Part shown: positions 34,985-47,481 of the stretch, one piece after another | Numbering within the stretch: position 1 is the stretch's first letter | Layout of the letters: each line of letters opens with the position of its first letter | Assembly (NCBI GenBank): GCA_033065855.1 | Contig: JAVXUO010001376.1 | Span: 186,001 to 250,000 of the forward strand | Length of the DNA: 64,000 bases | Direction: 5' to 3' | Source: Escallonia rubra | Taxonomy: Eukaryota; Streptophyta; Magnoliopsida; Escalloniales; Escalloniaceae | The notes under the pieces: generated by a model | Seen by the model: the letters and a program-made list of their open reading frames with translations, nothing else | What the model was told of the DNA's origin: nothing | The model's database searches: none | Program-made: the position numbers and the translations under genes

Positions 34985-36213
34985 ATAATTGCATAAAATA
35001 CTCTTGTGGTTTGGGGTAACTGTAAAAAGACCCATGTTGTTACAGAAATTGCAAAAAGACACCCGAACTTGCAAAAGTGTTGCAACCGTCAAAAAAATCG
35101 TTCAAACACTAACGGCATGTGATGTTCACGCTCCTAAAGAGTGCGTGTGGTAGAGAATAATTTAACAAAATGACCAAAATGCCATTTATTTCTTCTTCCT
35201 TCCCCAAACCCTAATTTTCTGTCATACTCCAATCAACTAAATCCTAACCACCGCCCATTTCTGCCACCACCGCCTAGCCTCATCACAATCGCCGCCGCGG
35301 CAGCCACCTGCTCCATCCAATCGCCTGCTGCCATCAGCCCCCTCAAGCCAAAACCCTACCCGCCACCCTCACTAAGCCCCATCCACCACCACTGCCCATT
35401 TCTGCCACCACAGCTCAGCCTCATCACAATCGCGCCGCCGTAGCTACATGCTCCACCCAATCGCCTGTCGCCATTAGCCCCCTTAAGCCAAAACCCTATC
35501 CGCCACCCTCACCAGGCCCCATCAACCACCATCACCAACCAACCCCGTGTATCTATGTCGCCACCGCTAGCCCCTTCCTCAACTCAAGCCAAGTGCTCTG
35601 CCCCCACCGGTGCCTTCACCCACCGCGAACCTCACGTCGCCATCCCCGTCATCACCCCAACCTCTTGCACTGCTGGTAGCCCTGCTATCAACCCCAACCT
35701 CTTGCACTGCCACCAGCCCCACCACCAACCCTAGCCAATTGCGCCGCTTCCGCCAGCCTGATTCATAAACCACAAGCCTTGATCTACAATTCAAAAAAAA
35801 AAATTCCTAGATTTACAATTAGAGTTTCTATAATTAGGGTCAACCCTAGATCTACAATTAGGGCCAACTTCAACCCCACTAGGCGCTGCCGCCACTTGCC
35901 CTGTTCACCCTACATTAACCTGCGTCGCTGCCCGCCAGCCCCGCCATCAACCCGATCCACATGCGCTGGTTCCACCACCACGAGCTTAGCCCTGCCCCGT
36001 CCAATACCAACACTGTTCATACCCAAAAAAACAAGACCTAAGATCTAAAATTACAGTATATATATAGAGGGGCAATTTAAACATTTTCATCATTTGGTTA
36101 CGGGAATCGTTTGTTGCAACACTTTTGCAAGCTCGGGTGTCTTTTTGCAATTTTTGTAACAACATGGGTTTTTTGCAACTACTCCAAACCACAGGGGTAT
36201 TTTATGCAATTAT
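34985..36213. mobile_element. TIR DNA transposon, same family as 3,790-4,876
   Basis: The left end starts ATAATTGCATAAAATACTC and the right end reverse-complemented starts ATAATTGCATAAAATACCC, with similarity over about 110 bp (including gacacccga.cttgcaaaag). The interior is C-rich, with many CCGCC and proline/alanine-rich frames, very unlike the AT-rich flanks. It is probably a Mutator-like element with captured gene sequence; the source gene is not identified. It separates copy B from fragment C. Confidence 0.72.
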
Positions 36214-36224
36214 TCTAAAATACT

Positions 36225-36665
36225 TTTGATAATCAATCCAACCAACCTTTAAGTGATAGTCTTTTTGTTACTAAAACCATCACAATAGAAATGTTGTGCA
36301 GAAGATGATGCTTGTGCCTTGTACATTTTGAGTTGTAATAACATTTTAAGTGGTCTTGACTCTTGACGTAATGAGCCATAACCAAATTCAAAAGTGGCAG
36401 AAACATGTCACTCACAGTTGGCGCACGACCGAACCAGCACGCCATGAGTGGGCTACGGGGGCACACACTGTAATGTTGGCCAGCACGTGAGAGTGTTAGA
36501 CCTTTCAAATTGCTCTCAAACAAGCAGGTCAATGTTCCTTCTGATACACTTCCTCTACTTAAAGTTTGTTTATTGCTGAAACATTTAAATTGTGTTTCAG
36601 AGATCAACTTGGCTGCAAATATACCATTTCTTACTGCAGGTTATTTTGACCACCGAAAGTAACCT
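36225..36665. repeat. Segmental duplicate fragment C
   Basis: Matches copy B at about 33,400-33,740: markers taagtggtcttgactcttga, ggcagaaacatgtca, gttagacctttcaaat and cttactgcaggttattttga are in the same order. It has no coding content. Confidence 0.8.
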
Positions 36666-36669
36666 TTAG

Positions 36670-37754
36670 TGTGTTTGGATATAAGATTTGAACTGATCAT
36701 TTTACTTTGCAGAGGTTCTTAAAAATTTCTTGAATAGAATATCTTGTTTGGATTGTACAAAAGCGAATTTTGAGAAAATTTTTTGGAAGAATTTGAACTG
36801 GGAATTTGGGGCCTCCAAATTCATAGTTCAAATAACTAGTCTGAACTAGTTTTTTTTTTTACCAAATTCCTTCAAAGAGGTAATTTATAAAATCACTACG
36901 TAACTCATGTCTACTTTCTAGGATATCTATTCCCCACCCTTTTTACAACTTATTTGTTTTTTCTTTTTCGTTTTTGTTAAAGGAAAGTCTTGAATACATT
37001 AATATTTTTTCAAGAAAAGCCTTGAATGCATTAATGCTCATCCAAAATTTTTTGTTAGTTGCAGTACACGTAATCATTAATTAATGAACAAAAATTATTT
37101 TATAAATTTATTAGTTGAGCCGATTAACACACATCATCAAAGTGTGTGAGAAAAATATAAATCAATTAAGAAATGTCGAGGAAACATTTTTTTACCAAAG
37201 AAACTATAGTGTTTTATTTTTTACATATATTTTTAATAGAGTTAATCTATTTACACAACAAATTTTTTTTTTTGGGTGGAATACCATGTAATAATGCATT
37301 TTTGAAAGTGTTTGTTTAGCAAAAATGGAGCGTGGATAATGCTTTCCTAATAAACCTTTTTCTAGATTTAACTTACTGAACTCACTGATTTCCGACCCCA
37401 ATTATGAGGAGGAACCTTAAGCAAGTTTGATGAGATGGTGGCATGGTGGAAAAAATTGGCATGAGCAACATTAAAAGTTGACAGCAATAGACTTGGCCAT
37501 GGTTGAGACCGAAAAGGACCTAATTGAGAGATCGGGTTAAGACTGAAAATGAGCAAGTAGAAAGATCGAGGGTTTTGCGTGTTTGCTTGGGAAAATGACT
37601 TACCAAAATAAGTTTTTACAAAATTTGATTTTCAAATTTCCTTGACCATGAATAGTTTCAGTTGACCATTTGATACTAAGCCGGCAAAATATCGAAAAAT
37701 CTAAAAAGCATTTTTAGGAAAGTGGTTTCCTTTAAACAAACAAGTCTTCATAAC
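36670..37754. other. Intergenic, nothing recognised
   Basis: AT-rich sequence with no credible gene or element ends. It runs up to the target site of the Tat-lineage element. Confidence 0.5.
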
Positions 37755-37759
37755 AAAAG

Positions 37760-38165
37760 TGATGTAGAGGGAAAACACCACCTGTAAGATGAAGACATGT
37801 GTCCTCATCCAGACGCATCGAAACCGCCACACCATTAATATGGAAGTGAGTAAAGATGAGTTACTCAGGGAGTAACTCCGGGATATTAACCAGACATTAA
37901 TGATGGGTAACCCCCCCCCCCCTTTATCTGATGACCCCATAAATAAACAGACATAAATCCCCACCAAGCTAGGAACGCTATAAAAGGAGTGGAGAAGAAT
38001 ATGTGACCAAGGTAAGAGAGTTAAACTTATACTTTATCAAGTCTCAGACATATTCTGACTTAATCATCGGAGATTTCCCGCCGGAAATCCTTCCGGCGAG
38101 TCACTGGTGTTGGTTTTGCTGTGCAGGTCTATTCACGAAGCGCGTCCTGAATTCTCTCCACAACA
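37760..38165 (+). repeat. 5' LTR of the Tat-lineage element
   Basis: 406 bp, TGATGTAG...CCACAACA, with a TATA box (ctataaaagg) near 37,979. The primer-binding site follows at once. Confidence 0.95.
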
Positions 38166-38205
38166 TTTTGGCGCCATCCGTGGGACCGACATTCGTGAAT
38201 AGATT

Positions 38206-41200
38206 ATGTCTCAAAATCCCACACCTTCAGTTCAGCAAGTTGGGGCCACTCCACCAATTTCACCCTTACCACCAATCCGTGATCCACTTTATGGGGGAGC
38301 TGCATCTCCGTCCTCCAGTCGTGGCAAAAAGGTTACAACAACTACTACCGTAGCACGAACTACCGCTGTTGCAGTACCTGTAATTCCTGCTGTAATGACA
38401 GAAGCCGTCGCAACAGTAGTTTCACCCGCTGTGACAATCGATCCTCCCTCTATAAACACTGTCCTTCCCTCGCTCCAAACGGTCAACACGTCCGCACCTA
38501 CCACAACGTTACCAGTCCTGAGCACTCAAGCTGACTTAATGGCCATTCTTCGGACTATGCAACAGTCCATCGAACGATTACAAGCAGCTGTGGACAACTC
38601 ACCCCCGCAACCAGAACCTCTCCAACCTCCAAGCGAGAAACATGTGACTGGTATACGGAAGACTCTGGAATGAATACAAGTGGAAGATGGGCAATCCGAC
38701 GATGAGCGGTGCAACCCGAGGTCCAGGAGACAAGAAGAAAGTTCTTATGAAGCTCATTCTACCAGGAAGAACTCTTATCATAACCCTGGCAAACATCGTG
38801 CCGAACGATACACCAGTGCCCCAGTCATCGTTGGGCGTCCATTCACAAAAGAGGTTGATCACTTTCTTACGCCACAGAACTTCAAAATGCCTCCCTGTGA
38901 ATCATACGATGGCACCGGAGACCCAATGGAGCACTTAGCCCGTTTCACTTCTGGTATGAATCTGCACTTAGTCCCTAACCAAATCATGTGTCGAGCGTTC
39001 CCGGTGACCCTGAAAGGAGCTGCACACATATGGTTTCAACACCTCGCACCCCGCTCTATCTTCTGCTGGGCCCAGTTGGCGGAGTCCTTCCGCAACAATT
39101 TCTTAACAAGTCGGATACAAAGGAAAAACTCTTCGGCCCTTTTCCGTATCGTGCAAGGACCTAAGGAATCCTTGAAATCCTACTACGCCCGCTTCAACAC
39201 TGAGAAGCTACTCATTGACAATTTGGATTCAGGAGTGACTTTTGCGGCAATGGCAAGAGGTGTGCGTCCGGGGACACCATTGCGTTTCTCACTGAATAAA
39301 AGGCCCCCAGAGCATATGACTGACCTACTCGATCGAGTAGAGAAATATCTCAAGGCTGAAGAGGATTCCATGACCACTACCCAAGATGAAGGAATTTCTG
39401 GTCAGAAGAGGCGAGATCGCCCAGAGGGGAAGATACCCGAAGAACCCAAACGTTCACGGACGACCCTCTCTAAGCACTTCACCCCTCTTACGACATCTCG
39501 GGAATATATCCTCAATCAGATCAAAGGCCAAGATATCCTAAAGTGGCCCAAGCCAATGAGACTGCCCGCCGATAGAAGAGACGCCCAGCTCTATTGCCAT
39601 TTCCATAAAGATCATGGTCACACGACTGAAGAATGCAAAGTTCTTCGGCGAGAAATCGAGAATCTTATTGCAAGAGGGCACCTCAAACAATTTGTCAAGA
39701 CAAATGAGCGCCAAGGAGGTAAGCGGGGATGGGGTCAAAGAAGGCATGACGATTCGGTCCTTAAGGAACCCCCGGTGATAAACACAATATCTGGAGGCCT
39801 AAGCGCTGGGGGAACCTCAAGATCAGCTCGAAAGGCTTACGCGCGACAAGTCAATTTGACGCAGGGACTAGCCAAGCGCCCAAAGGCCCCCGCCACAATA
39901 AGTTTTGATGATGCGGATCTCAAAGAAGTCATTACACCGCATGATGACGCTCTGGTTATCTCCCTCCAAATAGATGCGTATGTCATCAAACGCATCTTAA
40001 TGGACACAGGAAGCTTCGCGGATATTCTCTTTGAGGATGCATTCTCCCAAATGAAGATATCAAGAGAACGAATCCGTCCGGTCTCCTCACCACTGTATGG
40101 CTTTACGGGAGCATCCGCACCAGTGGAAGGAGTAATCCCCCTCACTGTACTCGCCGGATCATACCCGCTTCAAGCTACGCAGTCAATCGACTTCCTGGTC
40201 GTCAAGATCAAGTCAGCATATAATGGAATACTAGGGCGAGCGGGCCTCAACAAATTGCAGGCTATAGCCTCAACGTTCCACTTGTGTATGAAATTCCCAA
40301 CTCCTAACGGAACAAGGGTAGCAAAGGGAGATCAAGCTATAGCACACAAGTGTTACATGGCTTCGTGCAAGACATAGGAGGTGCTCGCCATTGAAGACCA
40401 GCGCGACGAACATACTTTCAGGCGAGCTGAGTCGGTGGAAGAACTTGTCTCCATAACATTAGGAGCAGACGAGAGTCACCAGTTAAAGATAGGCTCCACG
40501 CTGGAGCCAGCTCTTCGTGATCAACTGGTATCGTTCCTTCACTCAAATGTGGATGTCTTCGCATGGAGCGCCGCAGATATGCCGGGAATAGATCCATCCA
40601 TAATGACCCATCGCCTCACAGTTGATCCACGCTGTAAACCGGTGAAACAGAAAAAGCGATCTTTCGCACCGGAAAGGCAAGCGATCATCAAGCAAGAGGT
40701 CGACAAGCTCCTAGAAGCAAAGTTCATTGCTGAAATCAACTATCCGGCATGGGTGGCTAATGTAGTCATGGTTCCAAAGGCTGGGACGAACAAGTGGAGA
40801 ATATGCATTGACTACACTGATTTGAACAAGGCTTGCCCCAAAGACAGCTACCCTCTGCCTCGCATCGACACTATGATATATGCAACTTCGGGGCATGAGT
40901 TGCTCAGCTTCATGGACGCCTTCTCCGGTTATAATCAGATTCGCATGCACGAAGACGATGTGGAAAAGACGGCCTTCATTACCAACGAAGGTCTCTTTTG
41001 TTACAAAGTCATGCCTTTCGGCTTGAAGAACAACGGCTTGTTGACAAAATCTTTAAGCTTTTGCTAGGTAAAACCATGGAAGTTTATGTCGACGACATGC
41101 TCATCAAAAGCCTTTGTGCAGCTGATCACATTGCCAACCTTGAGGAATGTTTTAATCTCTTGCGCAAGTACAAGATGCGGCTCAATCCAGCCAAGTGTGC

Positions 41201-43640
41201 ATTCGGGGTCTCTTCAGGCAAGTTCTTAGGCTTCATGGTCTCATACAAAGGGATATAGGCCAATCCTGAAAAGATCAAGGCTATACAAGACATGATGGCT
41301 CCGAAGAGAGTGAAGGAGGTGCAGATACTAACCGGACGTATAGAGGCACTCGGCAGATTCCTCTCTAAGTCTACTGAGAGATGTTTACCTTTCTTCAAAG
41401 CTTTGAAGAACATTAAAGACTTCGAGTGGACCGTCGAGTGCCAAAATTCCTTCGAAGCCTTGAAAGAGTATCTGACGGCTCCCCCGCTCCTATCCAAACC
41501 ACTTGCAGGAGAATAGCTCTTCTTGTATTTGGCCATAGCAGAGTCGGCTGTAAGTGCGATGCTTGTCCGTAACAAGAACAGTAAGCAGCTCCCTATATAT
41601 TATGTGAGCAAAGTACTACAAGGTGCTGAGTTACGTTATCCAGATGCAGAAAAATTGGCTTTCGCTCTCTTGATCGCAGCTCGCAAGCTTCGACCATACT
41701 TTCAATCTCACTCCATAACAGTGCTCATGGACAAGCCCTTACGACGAATACTCCACAAGCCTGATGTCTCAGGACGACTGGTCCCATGGTCCATTGAACT
41801 CGGGGAGTTCGACATCCACTATAAGCCACGACCTTCTATCAAAGGTCAAGCCCTCGCCGACTTTATTGTTGAGTGTACTCTGCCCATCGAAGACGAGGAG
41901 CAGCTACCCCAGCAGGAGAGGCCTTTCACCTGGATCCTCCATGTGGATGGTTCTTCTAATGCAAACGGAAGTGGAGCTGGTTTAATCCTTCGTGGTCCTA
42001 AAAACCTCATCGTTGAATATGCCTTACGATTCGACTTTCCCGCTTCAAACAATGAAGCCGAATACGAGGCACTTATTGCGGGGATGCACTTTGCAAAGGC
42101 TATGCGAGCAGAAGCACTTCATGCCCATAACGATTCACAGCTGGTCGTCAGGCAGCTTTCTGGAGAGTATGAAGCACGAGGTGCAAAGATGGCTGAATAC
42201 CTCCAGAAGGCCAAAAGGCTTGCAGAGACTTTTGCGTATTTCAACATCACTCAAATCAGCCGAGAAGACAATGCATCAGCTGACGCACTTTCACGTTTAG
42301 CGTCCCTTGACCAGTCTGGGCTTAGCCGAACCGTTCACTTAGAACTCCTCCACGCACCAAGTATTAATGATCGTGAGGTCATGCAGGCCGAGCACGAACC
42401 ATCATGGATGGACCCAATTAAGTCCTATCTTGAGAATGGAATCCTGCCAACCGATCGAAAGCAAGCTCGAGGAATCATTTCGCGCACAGCCCGCTACACG
42501 ATTGTTGATGACGTGCTGTACAAAAGATCTTTTATGCTCCTCTATTTGCGCTGTCTTACTCTTACTGAAGCTACTTACGCTCTGCACGAGGTGCATGAGG
42601 GAATATGTGGTCAACACTTAGGAGGGAAAGCCCTAGCACACAAAATCCTTCGTCAAGGCTATTACTGACCGACAATGCAGCAAGACGCGCTGGAGCACAC
42701 AAAAAATTGTGATGATTGTCAACGGTTCTCGCCTGTGCCAAAGCTTGCTCCTACCGCATTGACTACTTTGAGCAGTCCTATTCCCTTTGCCATGTGGGGC
42801 ATGGATATATTGGGACATTTTCCCCCGGCTTCAGCCCAACGGAGATTTGTAATCGTTACTATTGATTATTTCACTAAATGGGTCGAAGCCGAAGCTCTAT
42901 CCTCCATCACGGAGCAGAAGTGTGGAGACTTCTTCTGGCGCTCGGCTGTCTGCCATTTTGGAATCCCTCGTGTGCTCTTCACCGACAATGGAAAACAATT
43001 CGACAACCACACCTTTCGTGCGTTTTACGCTAATTTATCAATCGAGCAACGTTTCACTTCCGTGGCTCACCCACAGACAAACGGTCAGATGGAGGTAACC
43101 AATCGTACCCTCCTCCAAGGTCTAAAAAAGAAGCTCGATGGTGCGAAAGGACTTTGGGCTAACGAACTCCATAAGATCCTTTGGGCTTACCGAACAACGA
43201 CAAGAAACCCAACAGGCGAAACTCCTTTCAACTTGGCCTTTGGCACGGAAGCACTAATCCCGGTAGAGATTGGTCTACCCTATCTTCGTCTACTCACTTA
43301 TGAACCTAACGTGAACGACGAAGCGTTGCGTTGCAATCTTGACCTCTTAGACGAACAAAGGGATCGAGCACAGCTGCAACTCGCCGCATATCAGCAGCGT
43401 GTGGCCAGATATCACGATCGACGCATTCGCCCTCGTGCTTTCCGCATTGGAGACCTCGTCCTCCGCCGAGTAGAAGCCTCATCCCCTCGCGATGCCATCG
43501 GCAAGCTATCACCAAACTGGGAAGGCCCTTATCGTGTGACCAAGTATGATGGTCCTGGCTCATATCACCTGGAGCATTTGGATGGAAAATGTATCCCACG
43601 AACGTGGAATGCTACCAATTTACGGCGATACTACGCATGA
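38206..43640 (+). mobile_element. gag-pol region of the Tat-lineage element (fossil)
   Basis: Gag (about 38,800-39,700) has the Tat-type KMPPCESYDGTGDP and MCRAFPVTLKGAA motifs and a zinc-knuckle-like CHFHKDHGHTTEEC. Protease (about 39,950-40,330) has LMDTGS. Reverse transcriptase (about 40,600-41,250) has FMDAFSGYNQ and YVDDM. Then come the standard RNase H and, at about 41,930-42,300, an archaeal-type RNase H (HVDGSSNANGSGAG). Integrase (about 42,350-43,640) has the zinc-finger region (HTKNCDDCQ) and a DDE core (FTDNGKQF, HPQTNGQME). The region is broken in several places and is not expected to make a working polyprotein. Confidence 0.92.
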
Positions 43641-43934
43641 GCAAGATCAAAGAGGGTCCATACATATCTCATCTATACTTGATTTTTCGATCCTGCTCAT
43701 TCTTAGATAGCCCACTATGTTACGAAGTTTTACGGCTTTGCACAAGCCTTAGCTTTTCCTTTTTTTCTCTTCAGATTTATATTGCCATTGATGTACTTAT
43801 CTTCTACTATGAATACAAGAGAATTTGGCAAAATTAGATAAGACCTTGAATATATTAGAAATAGAGTCAACTACATCAAGGCAACAAAAAGAAGAGTCCC
43901 CTAAAAATTAAGTCTAGAACAAGAGGAAACTAGA

Positions 43935-46004
43935 CTATTCATCCTGATCGGTCGCACCCTCGGGCATCCCCATCTCCTGAATCTGAGCCTCGACTAAAGA
44001 CGGCTGCCTGTAAACTGTCCTGGAAGTTGACTCGGATGCACCTAGCGATCGGCCAACAGAAGGACTAGCTATTCCACGTGCACTTGCACATTTCCTTCGT
44101 TCAGCCTCTTCTGCCCGAAGAGCGTTATCCGCAGCTATCTCACGGGCAAACTTATGCTCATAAAGGCTCAAATCAAACTCATGATGGTCTTTGTGAATAT
44201 CAGTCTTGCAGTCGTTATAGCCATGCACGAGAGCCCTTTTCAAATCACGGAAGCGCAGATCCGTAAAAGTCTTGGATTTCTTAAACATCTGCACCGCCTA
44301 AAGTACCACTGTCGACTTCTCGGCCTCTGATTGTTCGATCCGAGCAGTTAACCCCGCATTAGCCAGTTCCAGTCACTCTACCTTCTTGCTCAGGTCATCA
44401 ACTTTCTTCTCGGCCTCCCTACGGCAGTTATTCTCCACCATTACCTTCTTTTGTTCCTCATCCAAGACCTTATCTGCGGCAATAAGCTTCTCCGCGCCAA
44501 TCTGCACCTGCGCCATAGCCTGCATAACAAAAGAAGTTAAACACTGGAGCTTTTGACAGAGAAATTAAAGAGAAGAAATCAAACCTGTGACATAAGTTGA
44601 ACCATGCCATTCGCTGTATCAGGAACACCGTACGCAGATAATGTCTTGCGATCCATAGGAATGATCGCGTGACGAGACCAGTCCCATGTTGTACGAGGAG
44701 ACTTGAAGACTGACTCCTCAATAGATATGCCCCAGGCAGGACGATGAGGAATGTCAGCCCGAACAGAAGACGACGTAGCTCTACTCCCTCCTCGGCCAGA
44801 TGTTTTTCTTTTCCTCGGAGCTTCTTTAGACTTGTCTACCGTAGACAAGCCAAGAACGAACTCTTCCGCTTGCGATGAAATCTCCTTTGCTTGAGGCCCG
44901 GAAACCAGCGTGTCAAAGTCTAAGTCTTGCATTTCCTCCTCTTCAACGCCATGAATGGAGGCCAATTCATCGGGAATAATGTCGCTCATCACCCCTTGGA
45001 AATTAAACAGCGGAGGATCCCCTTGTGCTCGGGACGACATATTTCCTGCACAGAGAGCAAAGTAAGATACCATTAAAAGATTCAGTGCGCAGACTCTGGT
45101 AAGAACATTTACCAGGGTCGTTCTCGCCCTCTTCTTCCTCCTCGTCAAAATCTTGAGGTTCAGGGGGAAAGATGATGCCGCATTCACGAAGTTGAGCGTT
45201 ACTCAGAGGATATCTGGACTCTAAGGACGCAACTCCTTTGAGCTTCTCAATATGCTCGAGGTCAATCTCCGACAAATCTTTTTCATTTAATTTATTACAT
45301 GATCTAGTATCACACTAGGCTAGCCACTCGTTACAAACTTCCCTCCGTTGAGACTTAGGCAGTTTGACAAACATAAACCTCTCCTTCCAATTATGGTTGG
45401 ATGACGGTGGATGAGGAAATAAGTTCGCTTCGGCTTTTGGGCGCCGACTTAAGAAATACCAACCTACTTGTTTGGTGATTGTGCATATGGTGAAAAACCA
45501 TCTGAATACCCTAACTCTGGGCCTCAAACCAAGTTTATGACATTGATATATGAAAAAAATCATAAACCGCGACGCATGAGGGGAAAATTGGCCGGGTACA
45601 AGACCATATAGGTTCAAGACTCTAATAAAAAAAAGATGGAGAGGAACCCTAAAACCGTTGATAAACATATCCCAATAAACTTCAATTTCATCAATGGTGG
45701 CCATCTTAGCTGCTTCGTCCTCTTCGGGAAGCCTAAGTTTTACAATGGGAGGAATTTCACAACGCTCCCGAAGAAGTTTTAAGTCATAGTTGCTGAGTTT
45801 GCTCCTAAGGGTATGCGTGTCAAAAAGTTTAGGAGATTGAGCGCTCTCCCTCAAAACCTCTTTCGCAGGGACTCCCCTCGGCTCCTGGAAGGGAACCAGA
45901 GGAACACCAGTTTCCAAAAACAAGGGGTCAAAAGTAGGTTCTACGCTGACGCCTTGAGCGTCGACATTAGGTACAAAAACACATTCTTCATCTTCTTTAG
46001 ACAT
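43935..46004 (-). mobile_element. Antisense gene of the Tat-lineage element (Transposase_28-type domain)
   Basis: It lies on the opposite strand between integrase and the 3' LTR. The first part (from 46,004, starting MSKEDEECVF) contains EVYWDMFINGFRVPLHLFF, the pattern of the Pfam family described as putative gypsy-type transposon (Transposase_28). Later parts have charged, low-complexity and coiled-coil-like sequence. Splice-like GT-AG signals separate the pieces, as known for antisense ORFs of Tat relatives. The function is unknown. It has its own TATA box upstream and a leader rich in CT. Confidence 0.75.
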
Positions 46005-46167
46005 AATTTCAAATCAAAAGCTAAAGATTTCAAAAAAGTTTGAAGCTTACTTGATGAAACTGAAGATCTTCAAAACTCAGAAATCTTCGAAAGCCCAAGG
46101 AAATCGCCTCTCTCGACTCCACTCAAGAGATGAAAAGTATGAAAGTGAAAGAAAAAGAAACTTCCTA

Positions 46168-46180
46168 CCCCTTATATAGA
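46168..46180 (-). promoter_or_regulatory. TATA box of the antisense gene in the Tat-lineage element
   Basis: On the minus strand the sequence is GTCTATATAAGGGG, about 165 bp before the antisense ATG, followed by a CT-rich leader. This is an independent promoter-like signal facing away from the 3' LTR. Confidence 0.65.
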
Positions 46181-46330
46181 CATGAAAAACTCATCCAACG
46201 GGTAAGATTCCATGACCGTTGAAACACCCTGGACACATGGCATGATCCGATGAATTTACCAGGGAGCGAAATTACCCGTTTACCCCACGATGATAAACAA
46301 AATGTGTCCGAGTAGATGAAAATTTATGGA

Positions 46331-47006
46331 GCCGAGTAGACGAGCACCTTCCAGGCCTCTACTCGGCCAAGCCGAGTAGACGAGCACCTTCCAGGCCTCT
46401 ACTCGGCCAAGCCGAGTAGACGAGCACCTTGCATGCCTATACTCGGCCAAGCCGAGTAGACGAGCACGTACCACGCCTCTACTCGGCCAGGCCGAGTAGA
46501 CGAGCACGTACCACGCCTCCACTCGGCCAAGCCGAGTAGACGAACACGTACCACGCCTCTACTCGGCCAGGCCGAGTAGACGAGCACCTTACATGTCTCT
46601 ACTCGGCCAGGCCGAGTAGACGAGCACCTTACATGCCTCGACGAGCACCTTCTATGCCTCTATTCGGCCAAGCCGAGTAAACAAGCACCTTTACATGCCT
46701 CTACTCGGCCAGGCCGAGTAGACGAGCACCTTACAGGCCTCTACTCGGCCAGGCCAAGTAGACGAGCACGTCCCAGGCCTCTACTCGGCCAGGCCGAGTA
46801 GACGAGCACCTCTCACGCCTCTATTCGGCCAGGTCGAGTAGACGAGCACCTTACATGCCTCTACTCGGCCGAGCCGAGTAGACGAGCACCTTACAGGCCT
46901 CTACTCGGCCCAGCCGAGTAGACGAGCACGTACCATGCCTCTACTCGGCCCAGCCGAGTAGACGAGCACGTACCATGCCTCTACTCGGCCAAGCCGAGTA
47001 GACGAA
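46331..47006. repeat. 40-bp tandem array, about 17 units, inside the Tat-lineage element
   Basis: The unit contains GCCGAGTAGACGAGCACCTT and then GCCTCTACTCGGCCAA. CCGAGTAG and CTACTCGG are inverted repeats within it, so each unit can fold. The units differ at a few positions (ccttccagg, cgtaccacg, ccttacatg). The array sits directly upstream of the antisense promoter. Frames through it are artefacts of repetition. Confidence 0.93.
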
Positions 47007-47070
47007 CATCTGATAATCTACCATCTACAATTCCACATTCTCCTTCGAAGAACATGAATTAGGGGGCAAA

Positions 47071-47476
47071 TGATGTAGAGGGAAAACACCACATGTAAGA
47101 TGAAGACACGTGTCCTCATCCAGACGCATCGAAACCGCCACACTATTAATATGGAAGTGAGTAAAGATGAGTTACTCGGGGAGTAACTCCGGGATATTAA
47201 CCAGACACTAATGATGGGTAACCCCCCCCCCCATTAATCTGATGACCCCATAAATAAACAGACATAAATCCCCACCAAGTTGGGAACACTATAAAAGGAG
47301 TGGGGAAGAATATGTGAGCAAGGTAAGAGAGTTAAACTTATACTTTATCAAGTCTCAGACATATTCTGACTTAATCATCGGAGATTTCCCGCCGAAAATC
47401 CTTCCGGCGAGTCACTGGTGTTGGTTTTGCTGTGCAGGTCTATTCACGGAGCGCGTCCTGAATTCTCTCCACAACA
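47071..47476 (+). repeat. 3' LTR of the Tat-lineage element
   Basis: 406 bp, about 96-97% identical to the 5' LTR, preceded by the polypurine tract and followed by the AAAAG target duplicate. Confidence 0.95.
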
Positions 47477-47481
47477 AAAAG

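Larger units (their letters stand above)
37760..47476 (+). mobile_element. Ty3/gypsy LTR retrotransposon, Tat lineage, 9.7 kb, broken
   Basis: Both LTRs are present (406 bp each, TG...CA), with a 5-bp target duplication AAAAG (37,755-37,759 and 47,477-47,481). A primer-binding site (ttttggcgccatcc) directly follows the 5' LTR, and a polypurine tract (agggggcaaa) directly precedes the 3' LTR. The order is gag, protease, RT, RNase H, a second archaeal-type RNase H, integrase, then an antisense gene and a 40-bp array. The double RNase H and antisense ORF are typical of the Tat lineage. The LTRs differ at about 14 of 406 sites, suggesting an insertion roughly one to three million years ago at usual plant rates. 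Structure is complete but the coding part is broken in about half a dozen places. Confidence 0.95.

Noticed and set aside
46280-46587. Repetitive minus-strand frames with LVYSAWPSRG-type repeats
   Set aside because: The 40-bp array read in frame; a repeat artefact, not a repeat protein.
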